From Bacillota bacterium (GTDB lineage: Bacteria > Bacillota > Clostridia > Clostridiales > Clostridiaceae), in the NCBI GenBank assembly GCA_023424785.1, contig JAFADP010000031.1, positions 1 to 64,000 of the forward strand: a DNA stretch of 64,000 nt, in the 5' to 3' direction. How positions within the stretch are numbered: position 1 is the first letter of the stretch; every line of letters begins with the position of its first letter. Under the pieces are notes generated by a model. That model had not been told where the DNA came from. It saw nothing but the letters and a program-made list of their open reading frames with translations, and did no database searches. The position numbers and the translations under genes are program-made. Shown here in pieces: positions 7,422-16,096 of this stretch.

Positions 7422-9560
7422 ATGGGAATATATAGTGTTATAAGAAAAACTAATGAAAAAAATAAAGATAAATTAGCTGTATCCATAACTATGGATAATG
7501 GTACAGAAAGAGAATTTACTTATGAAATGTTATTTAGTAAATGTGAAATTTACTTTAATGAACTTAAAGCTTGTGGAGTAGATAAGGGTGATAGAGTAGT
7601 AATAGTTGCGGATAATTCACCTGAATGGAATATTGCATATTTAGCTATAATGAAAATGAAATGCACAGCTGTATTAATTGATGCTAGTTTAACTAAAGAA
7701 GATATATTATCGCTGATATATAAATCAGATGCTAGATGTGTATTTACATGTGATAAAATTATTCATAAGTTGAAAGGAATACCACCTATTAATATTCCAT
7801 TTCTAGATATTATGAATAATGGAAAGCCTTTTAGAGAAAGTATAAAAACTATATCTAAAGAGTTGCCTAAAACTATTGATGGTGATGAAGAAGTTGCTTT
7901 AATTATATACTCTTCAGGAACAACAAAATTACCATCAGGTATTATGCATACTCATAGTTCTATGATAGAAACTATAAAGATTACTTCAAAAGAAAATAAT
8001 CTTACATGTAATGAAAGAATATTATCAATTTTACCTAATAGTCATATTTATGGAGTTGTTACAGCTTTATTAGGATCAATGATGTTAGGGGCAAGCCTTC
8101 ATTATATAGAATCAATAAATAATGAAGCTTTATTAAATGCCTTTAAGAACTTTAAGCCAACAGTATTTCCTTGTGTACCAAAGGTATATGAATTATTTGA
8201 AAAGCAAATAGTGAAAAAAATAAATAGTAAACAATTTACTAAATGTATGTTTAAAATGTTTTTCCCTATATGTAATGTGGTACGTAAGTATACAAATATT
8301 AATTTAGGTAAAATTATTTTTAAGAGTATACATAAAGGATTTGGTGGAGATTTAAGGTTAATGACATGTGCAGGAGCACCATTAGATGAAAGTGTAGCTC
8401 AGTTTTACTATGGGACAGGCTTTAATATGTTAATAACATATGGATTAACTGAAACTAATATACCTGTCATAGGGAACAGAGGTAAAAAGCTCATGATGGA
8501 TTCTTGTGGAAAGCCATATCCTAATATTAATATAAAATTAGCTAATAAAGATGAAAATGGTGCAGGAGAAATTTATGTAAAATCACCATATGTAATGAAG
8601 GGATACTTTAGGGACGAAGAAGCTAATAAACAGGCCTTTGATGGAGAATGGTTTAAGACTGGGGATATTGCAGTTTTTGATTCTAATGAGAATATAAAAA
8701 TTGTGGGAAGAAGTAAAGAAAACATAGTTCTTGCTACAGGTAAGAAAGTTACTCCTGATGATATTGAAGGTAAGTATGGAAGAATAGCAGGAGTTAAAGA
8801 ATTTGTTATTGCTGGAGTTCCAGTTCATAATACAGATTATGATGAGGTGCATGCATTTATTGTTAAAGAAAGTTTAAGTGTTAGTTCAGAAGATATATTA
8901 AAAGAAATACAAAATAAAGGTTCAGAGTTATCTTTATATATGAAAATTGCCAAGGTACATTTTTTAGATGAGATACCAAAAACATCTCTTCAAAAGCCAA
9001 AGAGATATCTTCTTAAAAAGTATGCATTAGAAGATATAAAGCATATAGAAATTAATGAAAAGGAAGAAACAGTTAATAAAAATATAGAAGATGAGCTAGT
9101 AGATATTATAGTAAAAGTGGGAAATTTAGATAGAGCAGTAGTTAGTAAAGATTCGAAAATATTTATGGAACTTGGAATTGATTCTTTAGGTGCTATTGAA
9201 CTTTCTGTTCAGGTACAAGAAAAGTGGGGAGTAGTTATTGATAATATATTAAATGAAAATACTACAATAAATGAAATAGTGTCATTTATTAAAGCTCCAA
9301 ATAAAGAAAAAGTATCTTTATCTAAAGTTTATATTAATAGAAAAAAGGATTTTCATTATAGAGTATTTAGATTTCATTGTAGACTAGCACATATTTTATA
9401 TAAAATTAATGTTAAGAATCATCATAATATACCCAGTAATAGTGGATATATAATATGTTCAAATCATGTATCTAATATAGATTATTTATGGCTTGCAATT
9501 AATTTTAAAAGAGAACAATTTTTAAAGTTTAGTTGCATGGCAAAAAAAGGAGCTGTTTAA
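7422..9560 (+). CDS. acyl-activating enzyme / ACP / acyltransferase fusion, interrupted by frameshift
   Basis: 712 codons. Residues ~1-540 form an AMP-dependent acyl synthetase: IIYSSGTTKLPSG is the P-loop, and GEWFKTGD and GRSKENIVLATGKKVTPDDIE are later core motifs. Residues ~545-625 are an acyl-carrier domain with the phosphopantetheine serine in ELGIDSLGAIEL (near 586). From ~650 a PlsC-type glycerolipid acyltransferase begins, with the HX4D catalytic motif in NHVSNID. The frame closes shortly after MAKKGAV, while the rest of the acyltransferase continues in the +1 frame from 9549. The likely role of the intact protein is to activate a fatty acid, load it on its own ACP and acylate a lysophospholipid, as in Aas-type salvage. 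The ATG follows a GAGGAG site. Confidence 0.8.
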   Translation: MGIYSVIRKTNEKNKDKLAVSITMDNGTEREFTYEMLFSKCEIYFNELKACGVDKGDRVVIVADNSPEWNIAYLAIMKMKCTAVLIDASLTKEDILSLIYKSDARCVFTCDKIIHKLKGIPPINIPFLDIMNNGKPFRESIKTISKELPKTIDGDEEVALIIYSSGTTKLPSGIMHTHSSMIETIKITSKENNLTCNERILSILPNSHIYGVVTALLGSMMLGASLHYIESINNEALLNAFKNFKPTVFPCVPKVYELFEKQIVKKINSKQFTKCMFKMFFPICNVVRKYTNINLGKIIFKSIHKGFGGDLRLMTCAGAPLDESVAQFYYGTGFNMLITYGLTETNIPVIGNRGKKLMMDSCGKPYPNINIKLANKDENGAGEIYVKSPYVMKGYFRDEEANKQAFDGEWFKTGDIAVFDSNENIKIVGRSKENIVLATGKKVTPDDIEGKYGRIAGVKEFVIAGVPVHNTDYDEVHAFIVKESLSVSSEDILKEIQNKGSELSLYMKIAKVHFLDEIPKTSLQKPKRYLLKKYALEDIKHIEINEKEETVNKNIEDELVDIIVKVGNLDRAVVSKDSKIFMELGIDSLGAIELSVQVQEKWGVVIDNILNENTTINEIVSFIKAPNKEKVSLSKVYINRKKDFHYRVFRFHCRLAHILYKINVKNHHNIPSNSGYIICSNHVSNIDYLWLAINFKREQFLKFSCMAKKGAV

Positions 9561-9966
9561 TAATAGTTTTTTAAGTAAACTATTAATTGATACTTGTGGA
9601 ATGCTTCCAGTTGAAAGAGGTGGAATAAACTCTGAAGTAATTAAGTGTTGTAAGAGACAATTAGATGATAAGTGGGGATTATTAATTCATCCTGAGGGTA
9701 CTCGTAGTAGTAATGGTAAATTAGGAGAATTAAAAAAAGGTGCAGCAACTATTGCAAAGGAATCAAATGTACCTATAATTCCTGCATATATTAAGGGAGC
9801 TTATGAAGTGTATCCTAAAGGTACCAAAATACCAAAGTTATTTAATTGGAAAAAATTAAAAAGATATAATATAGAAGTTATTTATGGTGAACCAATATAT
9901 CCTAATAGTTTAAGTGCTGAAGAAATAACAAAAAAAGTAGAGTCATCTATATTAAAGTTAATATAG
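9549..9966 (+). pseudogene. C-terminal part of the PlsC acyltransferase, out of frame
   Basis: This frame continues the acyltransferase: it reads KELFNNSFLSKLLIDTCG from the frameshift site, then GMLPVERGG and the acyltransferase block III motif HPEGTRSSNGKLGELKKGA, and ends at 9966. There is no start codon with a ribosome site at the junction; ATG 9601 lacks a Shine-Dalgarno. Because HX4D is in one frame and PEGTRS in the other, neither piece alone can be a working acyltransferase. Removing one A from the A7 run at 9542-9548 joins the frames as AKKEL. Confidence 0.75.
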
Positions 9967-9973
9967 AATTAAC

Positions 9974-10002
9974 TTGATTATTATTTTAACTTGCTGTATA
10001 CT
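9974..10002 (+). promoter_or_regulatory. sigma-A promoter of zinc-ribbon gene
   Basis: TTGATT (9974-9979), a 17-base spacer and TATACT (9997-10002). This leaves a leader of ~110 nt before the ATG. Confidence 0.65.
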
Positions 10003-10121
10003 TATAGATGTAACAAAGAGTTATAGAAAAAAATAAAAATTAAAAGATTTGTTAGATATTAGTTTCTCTTAAATTAGAGATTATTATCCAATTAGAGTCT
10101 TTAAATTTAGGAGGAATAAAA

Positions 10122-10277
10122 ATGGCAGATAAGAACATTACATGCAAAGATTGTGGTCAAGAATTCGTATTTACAGTAGGAGAACAAGAATTCTACAAAG
10201 AAAAAGGATTCGAAAATGATCCAGTTAGATGCCCAGCTTGTAGAAGAGCTAAGAAAGAAAGAAACAACAACAAGTAA
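10122..10277 (+). CDS. small zinc-ribbon protein
   Basis: 51 aa with two CXXC pairs (ITCKDCGQEF and VRCPACRRA) about 27 residues apart and a basic Lys/Arg/Asn tail, so a single zinc-binding ribbon is expected. It starts at ATG 10122 behind a consensus AGGAGG. This type of small 'zinc-ribbon domain' protein is widespread in Clostridia, and its function is unknown to me; the basic tail suggests nucleic acid or ribosome contact. It has its own promoter and terminator, with the pentapeptide-repeat gene following. Confidence 0.85.
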   Translation: MADKNITCKDCGQEFVFTVGEQEFYKEKGFENDPVRCPACRRAKKERNNNK

Positions 10278-10293
10278 TTTTAAAAGATTATTT

Positions 10294-10323
10294 AAAGCTG
10301 TAAGTTTACTTACAGCTTTTTTT
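10294..10323 (+). terminator. intrinsic terminator after zinc-ribbon gene
   Basis: An 11-bp stem AAAGCTGTAAG / CTTACAGCTTT with a 4-nt loop and a 7-T tract. The next gene starts only 15 bases later, so read-through may supply that gene. Confidence 0.8.
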
Positions 10324-10337
10324 AAATGGAGGAAAAT

Positions 10338-10988
10338 ATGCAAAAAAAACAAGGTACAGAATTGCACTGCAATAGAGCTCAAAAACAAAATAAAAATTTT
10401 ATGTACAATGACTTAAAAAGAAGCAATTGTTATGGAAGTGACTTTTCAGGTTCTAATTTTAACTTTACAAGCTTTAGAGGTGCTCATTTTAAATCATGTA
10501 ACTTTTTTGGATGTTCATTTGAAAGTGCAGAATTTATAGGAACTAACTTTAAAAAGAGTAAATTTAAAAGAGCAAAATTTAAAGATGCAATATTTGAAGA
10601 AGTAAACTTAAGTGGAGTAGACTTTAAGGATGCTGAATTTGAAAATGTCGTATTTTTAGCTACTAACATAAGTGAAGCTAAAAATTTAAATATTGATAAC
10701 TCAAAAGTGAAGATATTCGAAGAAAGACCAGAAATAGAAATAAGTGAAGAATTAGAAAAAGCTATAAAGATAGCTATTACAAATGATTATGTAAGAAATT
10801 CAAGAGTTCTTGATACAAAAGAGGGAGATATAAATACTATAAGTATAATGATTTTAAAAGAGAAGTTTAATGAAAAATCATTAGTTTCAGGATTAAAGCT
10901 TATTTCAGAGAAAATAGATAAAGAATTTTGTACATTAAGTTATATTATAAAATCTATAAATACTTACGAAAAGCAAGGTATTTTATAA
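10338..10988 (+). CDS. pentapeptide-repeat protein
   Basis: 216 aa. Residues ~28-115 contain tandem A(D/N)LXX-like pentapeptides (SDFSG SNFNF TSFRG AHFKS CNFFG CSFES AEFIG and onward), which should fold as a right-handed quadrilateral beta-helix. The C-terminal ~90 residues are a separate alpha/beta-looking domain. ATG 10338 is chosen because the earlier in-frame ATG (10326) lies inside the GGAGG site. Some family members mimic DNA and protect gyrase, but nothing here proves that; phenylalanine is the usual central residue. It is expressed either by read-through from the zinc-ribbon promoter or from an unseen promoter. Confidence 0.85.
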   Translation: MQKKQGTELHCNRAQKQNKNFMYNDLKRSNCYGSDFSGSNFNFTSFRGAHFKSCNFFGCSFESAEFIGTNFKKSKFKRAKFKDAIFEEVNLSGVDFKDAEFENVVFLATNISEAKNLNIDNSKVKIFEERPEIEISEELEKAIKIAITNDYVRNSRVLDTKEGDINTISIMILKEKFNEKSLVSGLKLISEKIDKEFCTLSYIIKSINTYEKQGIL

Positions 10989-11002
10989 AATAAAAAAATA
11001 AG

Positions 11003-11048
11003 TTATTCAGAGTAGAAGTGGACTTCTACTCTGAATAAGATTATTTTT
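11003..11048. terminator. bidirectional terminator between pentapeptide and AGCS genes
   Basis: A perfect 16-bp stem TTATTCAGAGTAGAAG with its complement (11003-11018 / 11023-11038) and A/T-rich flanks, between convergent genes. Confidence 0.85.
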
Positions 11049-11058
11049 TAATTATTTA

Positions 11059-12474
11059 CTAGTCCCATTCAGTAATATCTTCTAATCCAGGAATATTTGA
11101 AGCCTTAAATACTGGGTCCTTTATTCCAGCTTTCTTTTGTGCTCTATAGTCATCTAAAGCCTTAAATGCATATTTACCAAGTAATGTAATAGCAATTAAG
11201 TTTACTATAGCCATGAATGCCATAGATATATCAGCTAAAGTCCAAACTAATCCTAAGCTTGCAACTGATCCGAAGAATACCATTAATCCAACAGCAATTC
11301 TATATGCAGTTAAATAAATTTTCTTTTTAGTTAAGAATTCTATGTTAGTTTCACCATAATAGTAGTTACCTATTATAGAACTAAATGCAAATAAGAAAAT
11401 GCAAATAGCAATAAATATGCTACCAAAGCTTCCTATTTCAGAAGTTAATGCCTTTTGAGTTAATTGTATACCAGTTAAATCTCCACTTAAATCAATACCA
11501 GATACTAATATAATAAATGCAGTACAAGTACAAATTATAATAGTATCATTAAATACAGATAGTGTTTGTATTAATCCTTGTTTTACAGGGTGTGATACAG
11601 TAGCAGTTGCAGCTGCATTTGGCGCGCTACCCATACCAGCTTCATTTGAGAATAATCCTCTCTTAATACCTATAAGCATTATTCCACCTAGTGTTCCACC
11701 AATAAATTCATTAAGACCAAAAGCACTTTTAACAATTAATACAATTATAGAAGGAATTAAAGTAATGTTCTTAACAACAATAAATAATGCTACTAAAATA
11801 TATAGACCAGCCATTATAGGAACAATAACACCAGAGAATTTAGCAATTCTTTGTACTCCACCAATAATAATTACTAATGTTAAAATCATTAATATTATTC
11901 CAACAACAGTTTTATTAAAGCCAAATGCTTCATTTACAGCAGCAGCAATAGTATTTGATTGAACAGAGTTAAATATAAGTCCAAAGCTTAAAGTAATTAA
12001 TATAGAGAATAAAACTCCAAGCCACTTCTTCTTTAAACCTTTTTCGATGTAATAAGCAGGACCACCTCTATATGCACCGCTTTCATCTTTTTCTTTATAT
12101 ATTTGGGCTAATGTAGATTCTACAAAGCTAGATGCAGCACCAAGTAAAGCCATTATCCACATCCAGAAGATAGCTCCAGGTCCACCAACAGAAAGAGCTA
12201 TAGCAATACCAGCTAAGTTACCAGTACCAACTCTTGAAGATGTACTAATACAAAATGCTTGGAAAGATGAAACAGTCCCATCTTTTTTATCTGAACTATC
12301 TCCATCACCTAATAATCTAAACATTTCTTTTATGTATCTAAATTGTACAAACTTAGTTTTATACGTAAAGAAAATTCCTAATAAAACTAAAAGTACAATA
12401 AGTATATAAGTATATAAAAAGTCATTAAAGCTTTCCATATACTTAAGAATGTTAAAGTTACTTAATATAGTCAT
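11059..12474 (-). CDS. sodium:alanine/glycine symporter (AGCS family)
   Basis: 471 aa polytopic membrane protein with the AGCS signatures STSSRVGTGNLAGIA, GGPGAIFWMW, GGPAYYIEKGL and RGLFSNEAGMGSAPNAAA. It imports alanine or glycine with Na+. The start is set at 12474 (MTILSNF) because GAGAAGGAG precedes that ATG; the open frame extends 16 codons further up without a ribosome site. It is a single-gene unit with an extended -10 promoter about 100 bases upstream. No glycine riboswitch, which is common before such genes, could be seen. Confidence 0.92.
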   Translation of the reverse strand: MTILSNFNILKYMESFNDFLYTYILIVLLVLLGIFFTYKTKFVQFRYIKEMFRLLGDGDSSDKKDGTVSSFQAFCISTSSRVGTGNLAGIAIALSVGGPGAIFWMWIMALLGAASSFVESTLAQIYKEKDESGAYRGGPAYYIEKGLKKKWLGVLFSILITLSFGLIFNSVQSNTIAAAVNEAFGFNKTVVGIILMILTLVIIIGGVQRIAKFSGVIVPIMAGLYILVALFIVVKNITLIPSIIVLIVKSAFGLNEFIGGTLGGIMLIGIKRGLFSNEAGMGSAPNAAATATVSHPVKQGLIQTLSVFNDTIIICTCTAFIILVSGIDLSGDLTGIQLTQKALTSEIGSFGSIFIAICIFLFAFSSIIGNYYYGETNIEFLTKKKIYLTAYRIAVGLMVFFGSVASLGLVWTLADISMAFMAIVNLIAITLLGKYAFKALDDYRAQKKAGIKDPVFKASNIPGLEDITEWD

Positions 12475-12568
12475 TCTTTCTTCTCCTTCTCTTTTCATTA
12501 GTAAAATTACGAACAATAGCAATATATTTTAAGTTTTATTAACCGCCCCATGCTTATTTTATTACTAT

Positions 12569-12606
12569 TGTCTACAATATTATACCACATTCTAAAATGG
12601 TAGACA
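12569..12606 (-). promoter_or_regulatory. AGCS promoter bracketed by an inverted repeat
   Basis: On the minus strand TGGTATAAT is an extended -10 (TATAAT at 12584-12579). It lies between the arms of a 7-bp inverted repeat TGTCTAC (12569-12575) / GTAGACA (12600-12606) centred on the promoter, a possible operator. Confidence 0.45.
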
Positions 12607-12660
12607 CTAAATAATTGTTAAGGATTTTGAGAAAGTATTGATAAATTAATAATTAATCTT

Positions 12661-12716
12661 AAAATCATAAGGATTTCTTAGGATTTTTAAGAAAATCTTA
12701 ATATACTCTTAATTTT
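12661..12716 (+). repeat. promoter element copy 1 with 11-bp-spaced CTTAAT boxes
   Basis: This is the first copy of a ~56-bp direct repeat; copy 2 is at 12792-12846. It can be read as 11-bp steps TTTCTTAGGAT, TTTTAAGAAAA, TCTTAATATAC, TCTTAAT, the helical-phase spacing bound by OmpR/PhoB-type response regulators. It lies upstream of the eight-gene MoxR operon; the stretch between the copies has no gene. Confidence 0.5.
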
Positions 12717-12791
12717 AAAATAATGTGGAAATGAGTATAACTTGTCCAACTTGTAAACTAAGATGAATACTTTCATCACATTCTTCATTAT

Positions 12792-12846
12792 AAAATCATA
12801 AGAATTTCTTAGTATTTAAAAAAAATCTTAATATACTCTTAATTTT
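12792..12846 (+). repeat. promoter element copy 2 with 11-bp-spaced CTTAAT boxes
   Basis: The second copy of the element is identical to copy 1 over its last ~24 bases (AATCTTAATATACTCTTAAT and on) and slightly diverged upstream. It ends about 23 bases before a TAAAAT -10 box (12870-12875), the position from which an OmpR/PhoB-type activator would contact RNA polymerase. Confidence 0.5.
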
Positions 12847-12894
12847 AATTAAACTTAAACTTTTTATGATAAAATGGAAAAAGGAGGGAGTTAT

Positions 12895-15159
12895 ATGAAA
12901 ATTTTAAAGAAGTTATTTATTTTATTGTGTGCTCTTATAGTATTAAATGTATCGCCTAAGATATGTAGAGCAGAATCAACAGTAAACATTAATACAAGCT
13001 ATGGTATAGAAGGAAAATTTAAAGGGAACTCATTAACAATAAATGTTCAGCTAGAAAATACAAGTAATAGTAGTATAGACGGTCAGCTACAAGTTAGAGT
13101 TCCTATTAGTTCAAAATATTATGATTCATATTCTGTTGATGTTAATCTATCACCAAATGAAAAAAGAGAGGTAAGTATTCCTATATATTTAGTTGATGGG
13201 GAAGTGCCTAGAATAAAGGTTGTTTTTTTACAAGATGATGAGATTATAAGCGAGAAGAAGTTAACTATTAGTTCAGGAAGAATTAATGATTATTCTATGT
13301 TTATGGGAATATTAACAGATGATTATAATGGAGTACTGTTAAAAGATATAGATTTATCACAAGCCAATAATGTATATTATGAAAATCAAAATCTTTATAG
13401 TATAGCTTTAAATAAAGAATTACTTACAAATAGTAGAAATATAGAATCTTTAGATGTAATAGTTATCAATAATTACAATACTGCTAATCTAACAAAGGAT
13501 AATTATAATTCTTTAAATGAGTGGATAAATGGTGGTGGAGTATTAATAATTGGTACTGGAGAAAATTCATCAAAAACAATTGGGAATATGGAAAAAGATT
13601 TTCTAAATCTTTTTTATGATGAGAATGTTATTAGTGAAAGTATATCAAGTAATAAGGTAATTACTAAAGAGGTTGGTTCTGGAGCAGTTTATATTGCGCC
13701 TTATGATTTTAGTAATGGAATTATATTAAATGATGTTAATACAAATTTATACTGGATAAATACCTTATCTGAAGCTTTTATTAGAACAAGTCATTTAAAT
13801 TATGATTATAACTATATGTATACAAACTTATTAAATCAAGTTCCAAATACAGAAATGTATAGCACAGGAACTTTAGTGATGATATTTTCAATATATACTT
13901 TGTTAATAGGTATTATAATATATTTCATTTTTAAGAAAATTAAAAAGACAGAGTATTTATGGTTTGCAATACCTTTAATAGCAGTAGTTTTTACGGGAAT
14001 AATATTTCTAATTGGAAATAAAACAAGATTAAAAGATGTTGCATTAAATCAGGTTTCAGTTATTAAAAAAGATAAGACAGGAGGTTCTATAAGTGAAGCA
14101 TATGTAGGAGTAACACCAAAGTATAAGGGAGATTTATCAATTAAAGATCCAAAAGAAGGTTCCATAGAGCTACTTAGTAGTTATGATGATTACTATTACT
14201 CTGATAGCACAAATGATGCAGATAATCTTAGAGCAGAGATATTATATAGTGGCAGTAATGTTTTTTATGAATATAATGATTTGCCAGCATTAACTACTAA
14301 AAATTTTAAAGTAAAGAATACGAATGTCACAGTTCCTAATATTGATTATAACTTAACTTATTTAAAGGATGGAATAAGGGGAAGTGTTAAGAATACATTA
14401 GATTGTAATATTAAAAAGTTATTAATCGTAGCAACAAATAATATATGGGATTTAGGTAAAGTTAAGTCAGGAGAAGAGATAAATGTAGATTCTGTAAAAG
14501 TAGTTAATAGTGATTTAGGTTCATATGCAAATAATATAATGTATGGTACAGCATATCCAAATAAAAATGATATTTGGGAAAATAGAGTATCAGGTGTTTT
14601 AAGTGCTATTTATGAAGAAAGTTTAATTGAAGATTCTATATACTTAATAGCTATTACAGACATGCCAATAGATTATAAATTTGATTTTGATGGTAAATCA
14701 ATATCAAAATATGATACAACAGCAATAATTCAAGAAATTGAAATGAACTTTGCAGATGATAATGGAAACTCATATTTCCCATGGGGGTATTTTGGAGCAA
14801 GGATTATATCAACTGATGTAAATGACATATATAATAATCTTGCTTATGGATCAGGAGACATTTATTTAGAATATGAAATAGATAAAGGTATAGATGTAAC
14901 AACTTTAAGTGTTGGATATACTAGTGATGAATTTAAGTATAGCTATAACTCTCCATTAAATGGAAGTGTGTATATATATAATTATTCAACATATTCATAT
15001 GAAGAAATAGAGTATAAAGAGGGTGGAGTAAATATTCAAAATGTTAAAGATTATATAGATGATAATAAAGTTTTAATTCATGTTAGTTGTAAGAATGAGG
15101 ATAACGTTAAACTTCCTCAAATAGCTGTTGAGGGGGTGAAGTTAAGTGCTAGTAATTAA
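12895..15159 (+). CDS. exported membrane protein, first gene of MoxR/ABC operon
   Basis: 754 aa. It begins with a signal peptide (MKILKKLFILLCALIVLNV..., cleavage probably after a CRAES-like site), then a beta-rich extracellular region. Two membrane segments follow in the middle (about 330-355 and 360-385: TLVMIFSIYTLLIGIIIYF and LWFAIPLIAVVFTGIIFLIG), then another large extracellular part. A segment around VLIIGTGENSSK suggests a Rossmann/GATase-like fold before the membrane pair, as in GldG-type partners of ABC transporters. ATG 12895 is chosen over 12874 because AAGGAGGGAG lies between them. It overlaps the ABC ATPase by 14 bases. Function unknown. Confidence 0.75.
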   Translation: MKILKKLFILLCALIVLNVSPKICRAESTVNINTSYGIEGKFKGNSLTINVQLENTSNSSIDGQLQVRVPISSKYYDSYSVDVNLSPNEKREVSIPIYLVDGEVPRIKVVFLQDDEIISEKKLTISSGRINDYSMFMGILTDDYNGVLLKDIDLSQANNVYYENQNLYSIALNKELLTNSRNIESLDVIVINNYNTANLTKDNYNSLNEWINGGGVLIIGTGENSSKTIGNMEKDFLNLFYDENVISESISSNKVITKEVGSGAVYIAPYDFSNGIILNDVNTNLYWINTLSEAFIRTSHLNYDYNYMYTNLLNQVPNTEMYSTGTLVMIFSIYTLLIGIIIYFIFKKIKKTEYLWFAIPLIAVVFTGIIFLIGNKTRLKDVALNQVSVIKKDKTGGSISEAYVGVTPKYKGDLSIKDPKEGSIELLSSYDDYYYSDSTNDADNLRAEILYSGSNVFYEYNDLPALTTKNFKVKNTNVTVPNIDYNLTYLKDGIRGSVKNTLDCNIKKLLIVATNNIWDLGKVKSGEEINVDSVKVVNSDLGSYANNIMYGTAYPNKNDIWENRVSGVLSAIYEESLIEDSIYLIAITDMPIDYKFDFDGKSISKYDTTAIIQEIEMNFADDNGNSYFPWGYFGARIISTDVNDIYNNLAYGSGDIYLEYEIDKGIDVTTLSVGYTSDEFKYSYNSPLNGSVYIYNYSTYSYEEIEYKEGGVNIQNVKDYIDDNKVLIHVSCKNEDNVKLPQIAVEGVKLSASN

Positions 15160-16096
15160 GGATTTAGAAAAGAGCTATGGAAAGTTTAAGGCTCTTAATA
15201 AGCTAAACTTAGAAATAGAAAAAGGTGAGATATTTGGTTTTATAGGACCAAATGGAGCAGGAAAAAGTACTACAATGAAAATTATATCTGGATTATTAGC
15301 GCCAGATAGTGGAGAGGTTTATTTAGATAATATAGATGCAATAAAAAATAATAGAAAGCTTAAAGATAAAATTGGATATATGCCAGATTTCTTTGGGGTT
15401 TATGATAACTTAAAAACATGGGAGTATCTAGAATTCTTTGCTTCTATATATGGAATAACAGGAAATGATGTTAAAAAGTTATCTTTAGATCTTTTGGAGT
15501 TAGTAAATTTAAGTGATAAGTATGATAGTAATGTAGATGGTTTATCTAGAGGTATGAAGCAAAGATTGTGTCTAGCAAGATGTTTAATTCATAATCCTAA
15601 GTTATTAATATTAGATGAACCTGCTTCAGGTATGGATCCAAAGGCTAGATTTGAAATGAAGAATATATTAAAAAACTTAAAGGATATGGGAAAGACTATA
15701 TTAGTAAGTTCACATATACTATCAGAGCTTGGAGAAATATGTACTAATATTGGAATAATAGAAAAAGGACAAATGGTATGCCAAGGTAAAGTTGATGAAA
15801 TAATGAATGCAGCTAGTGGTAATTATCCTATAGTTATTAATGTTATAGGAAGTCCAGAGAAAACAGTAAAGGTATTAAAAGAAAATCCTAAAGTTGATAA
15901 GGTAAATTATGAGGGAAGTAAAATAACTATTTATTTTAATGGAAGTGAAGAAGATTCAGTAGAATTATTAAGATATTTAGTTGTAAATAATTTACCTATA
16001 GCTTCATTTAGTAAACAAGAAAGAAGTTTAGAAGACGTATTTATTAGAATTACTAACGGAGCTGATAATGAAAAGGGGGATGTAAATGAGAATTAA
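15146..16096 (+). CDS. ABC transporter ATP-binding protein
   Basis: 316 aa. Walker A GPNGAGKS (34-41), signature LSRGMKQRL (near 133) and Walker B LLILDEPASGMD (near 153-163). The C-terminal extension after ~220 is typical of the ABC-2 exporter ATPases (CcmA/NatA/GldA type). The start is GTG inside the 3' end of the preceding gene (14-base overlap), behind GAGGGGG. It pairs with the permease that overlaps its end. The substrate is unknown; the operon context suggests a role in envelope assembly rather than nutrient uptake. Confidence 0.92.
   Translation: MLVIKDLEKSYGKFKALNKLNLEIEKGEIFGFIGPNGAGKSTTMKIISGLLAPDSGEVYLDNIDAIKNNRKLKDKIGYMPDFFGVYDNLKTWEYLEFFASIYGITGNDVKKLSLDLLELVNLSDKYDSNVDGLSRGMKQRLCLARCLIHNPKLLILDEPASGMDPKARFEMKNILKNLKDMGKTILVSSHILSELGEICTNIGIIEKGQMVCQGKVDEIMNAASGNYPIVINVIGSPEKTVKVLKENPKVDKVNYEGSKITIYFNGSEEDSVELLRYLVVNNLPIASFSKQERSLEDVFIRITNGADNEKGDVNEN

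Noticed and set aside
10107..10388. Minus-strand ORF of 93 codons over the zinc-ribbon gene
   Set aside because: It is a shadow of the plus-strand zinc-ribbon gene, which has CXXC pairs, a ribosome site and its own terminator.
12475..12600. Looked for a glycine riboswitch before the AGCS symporter
   Set aside because: The tandem aptamer signatures are absent; only a promoter and short inverted repeat are visible.
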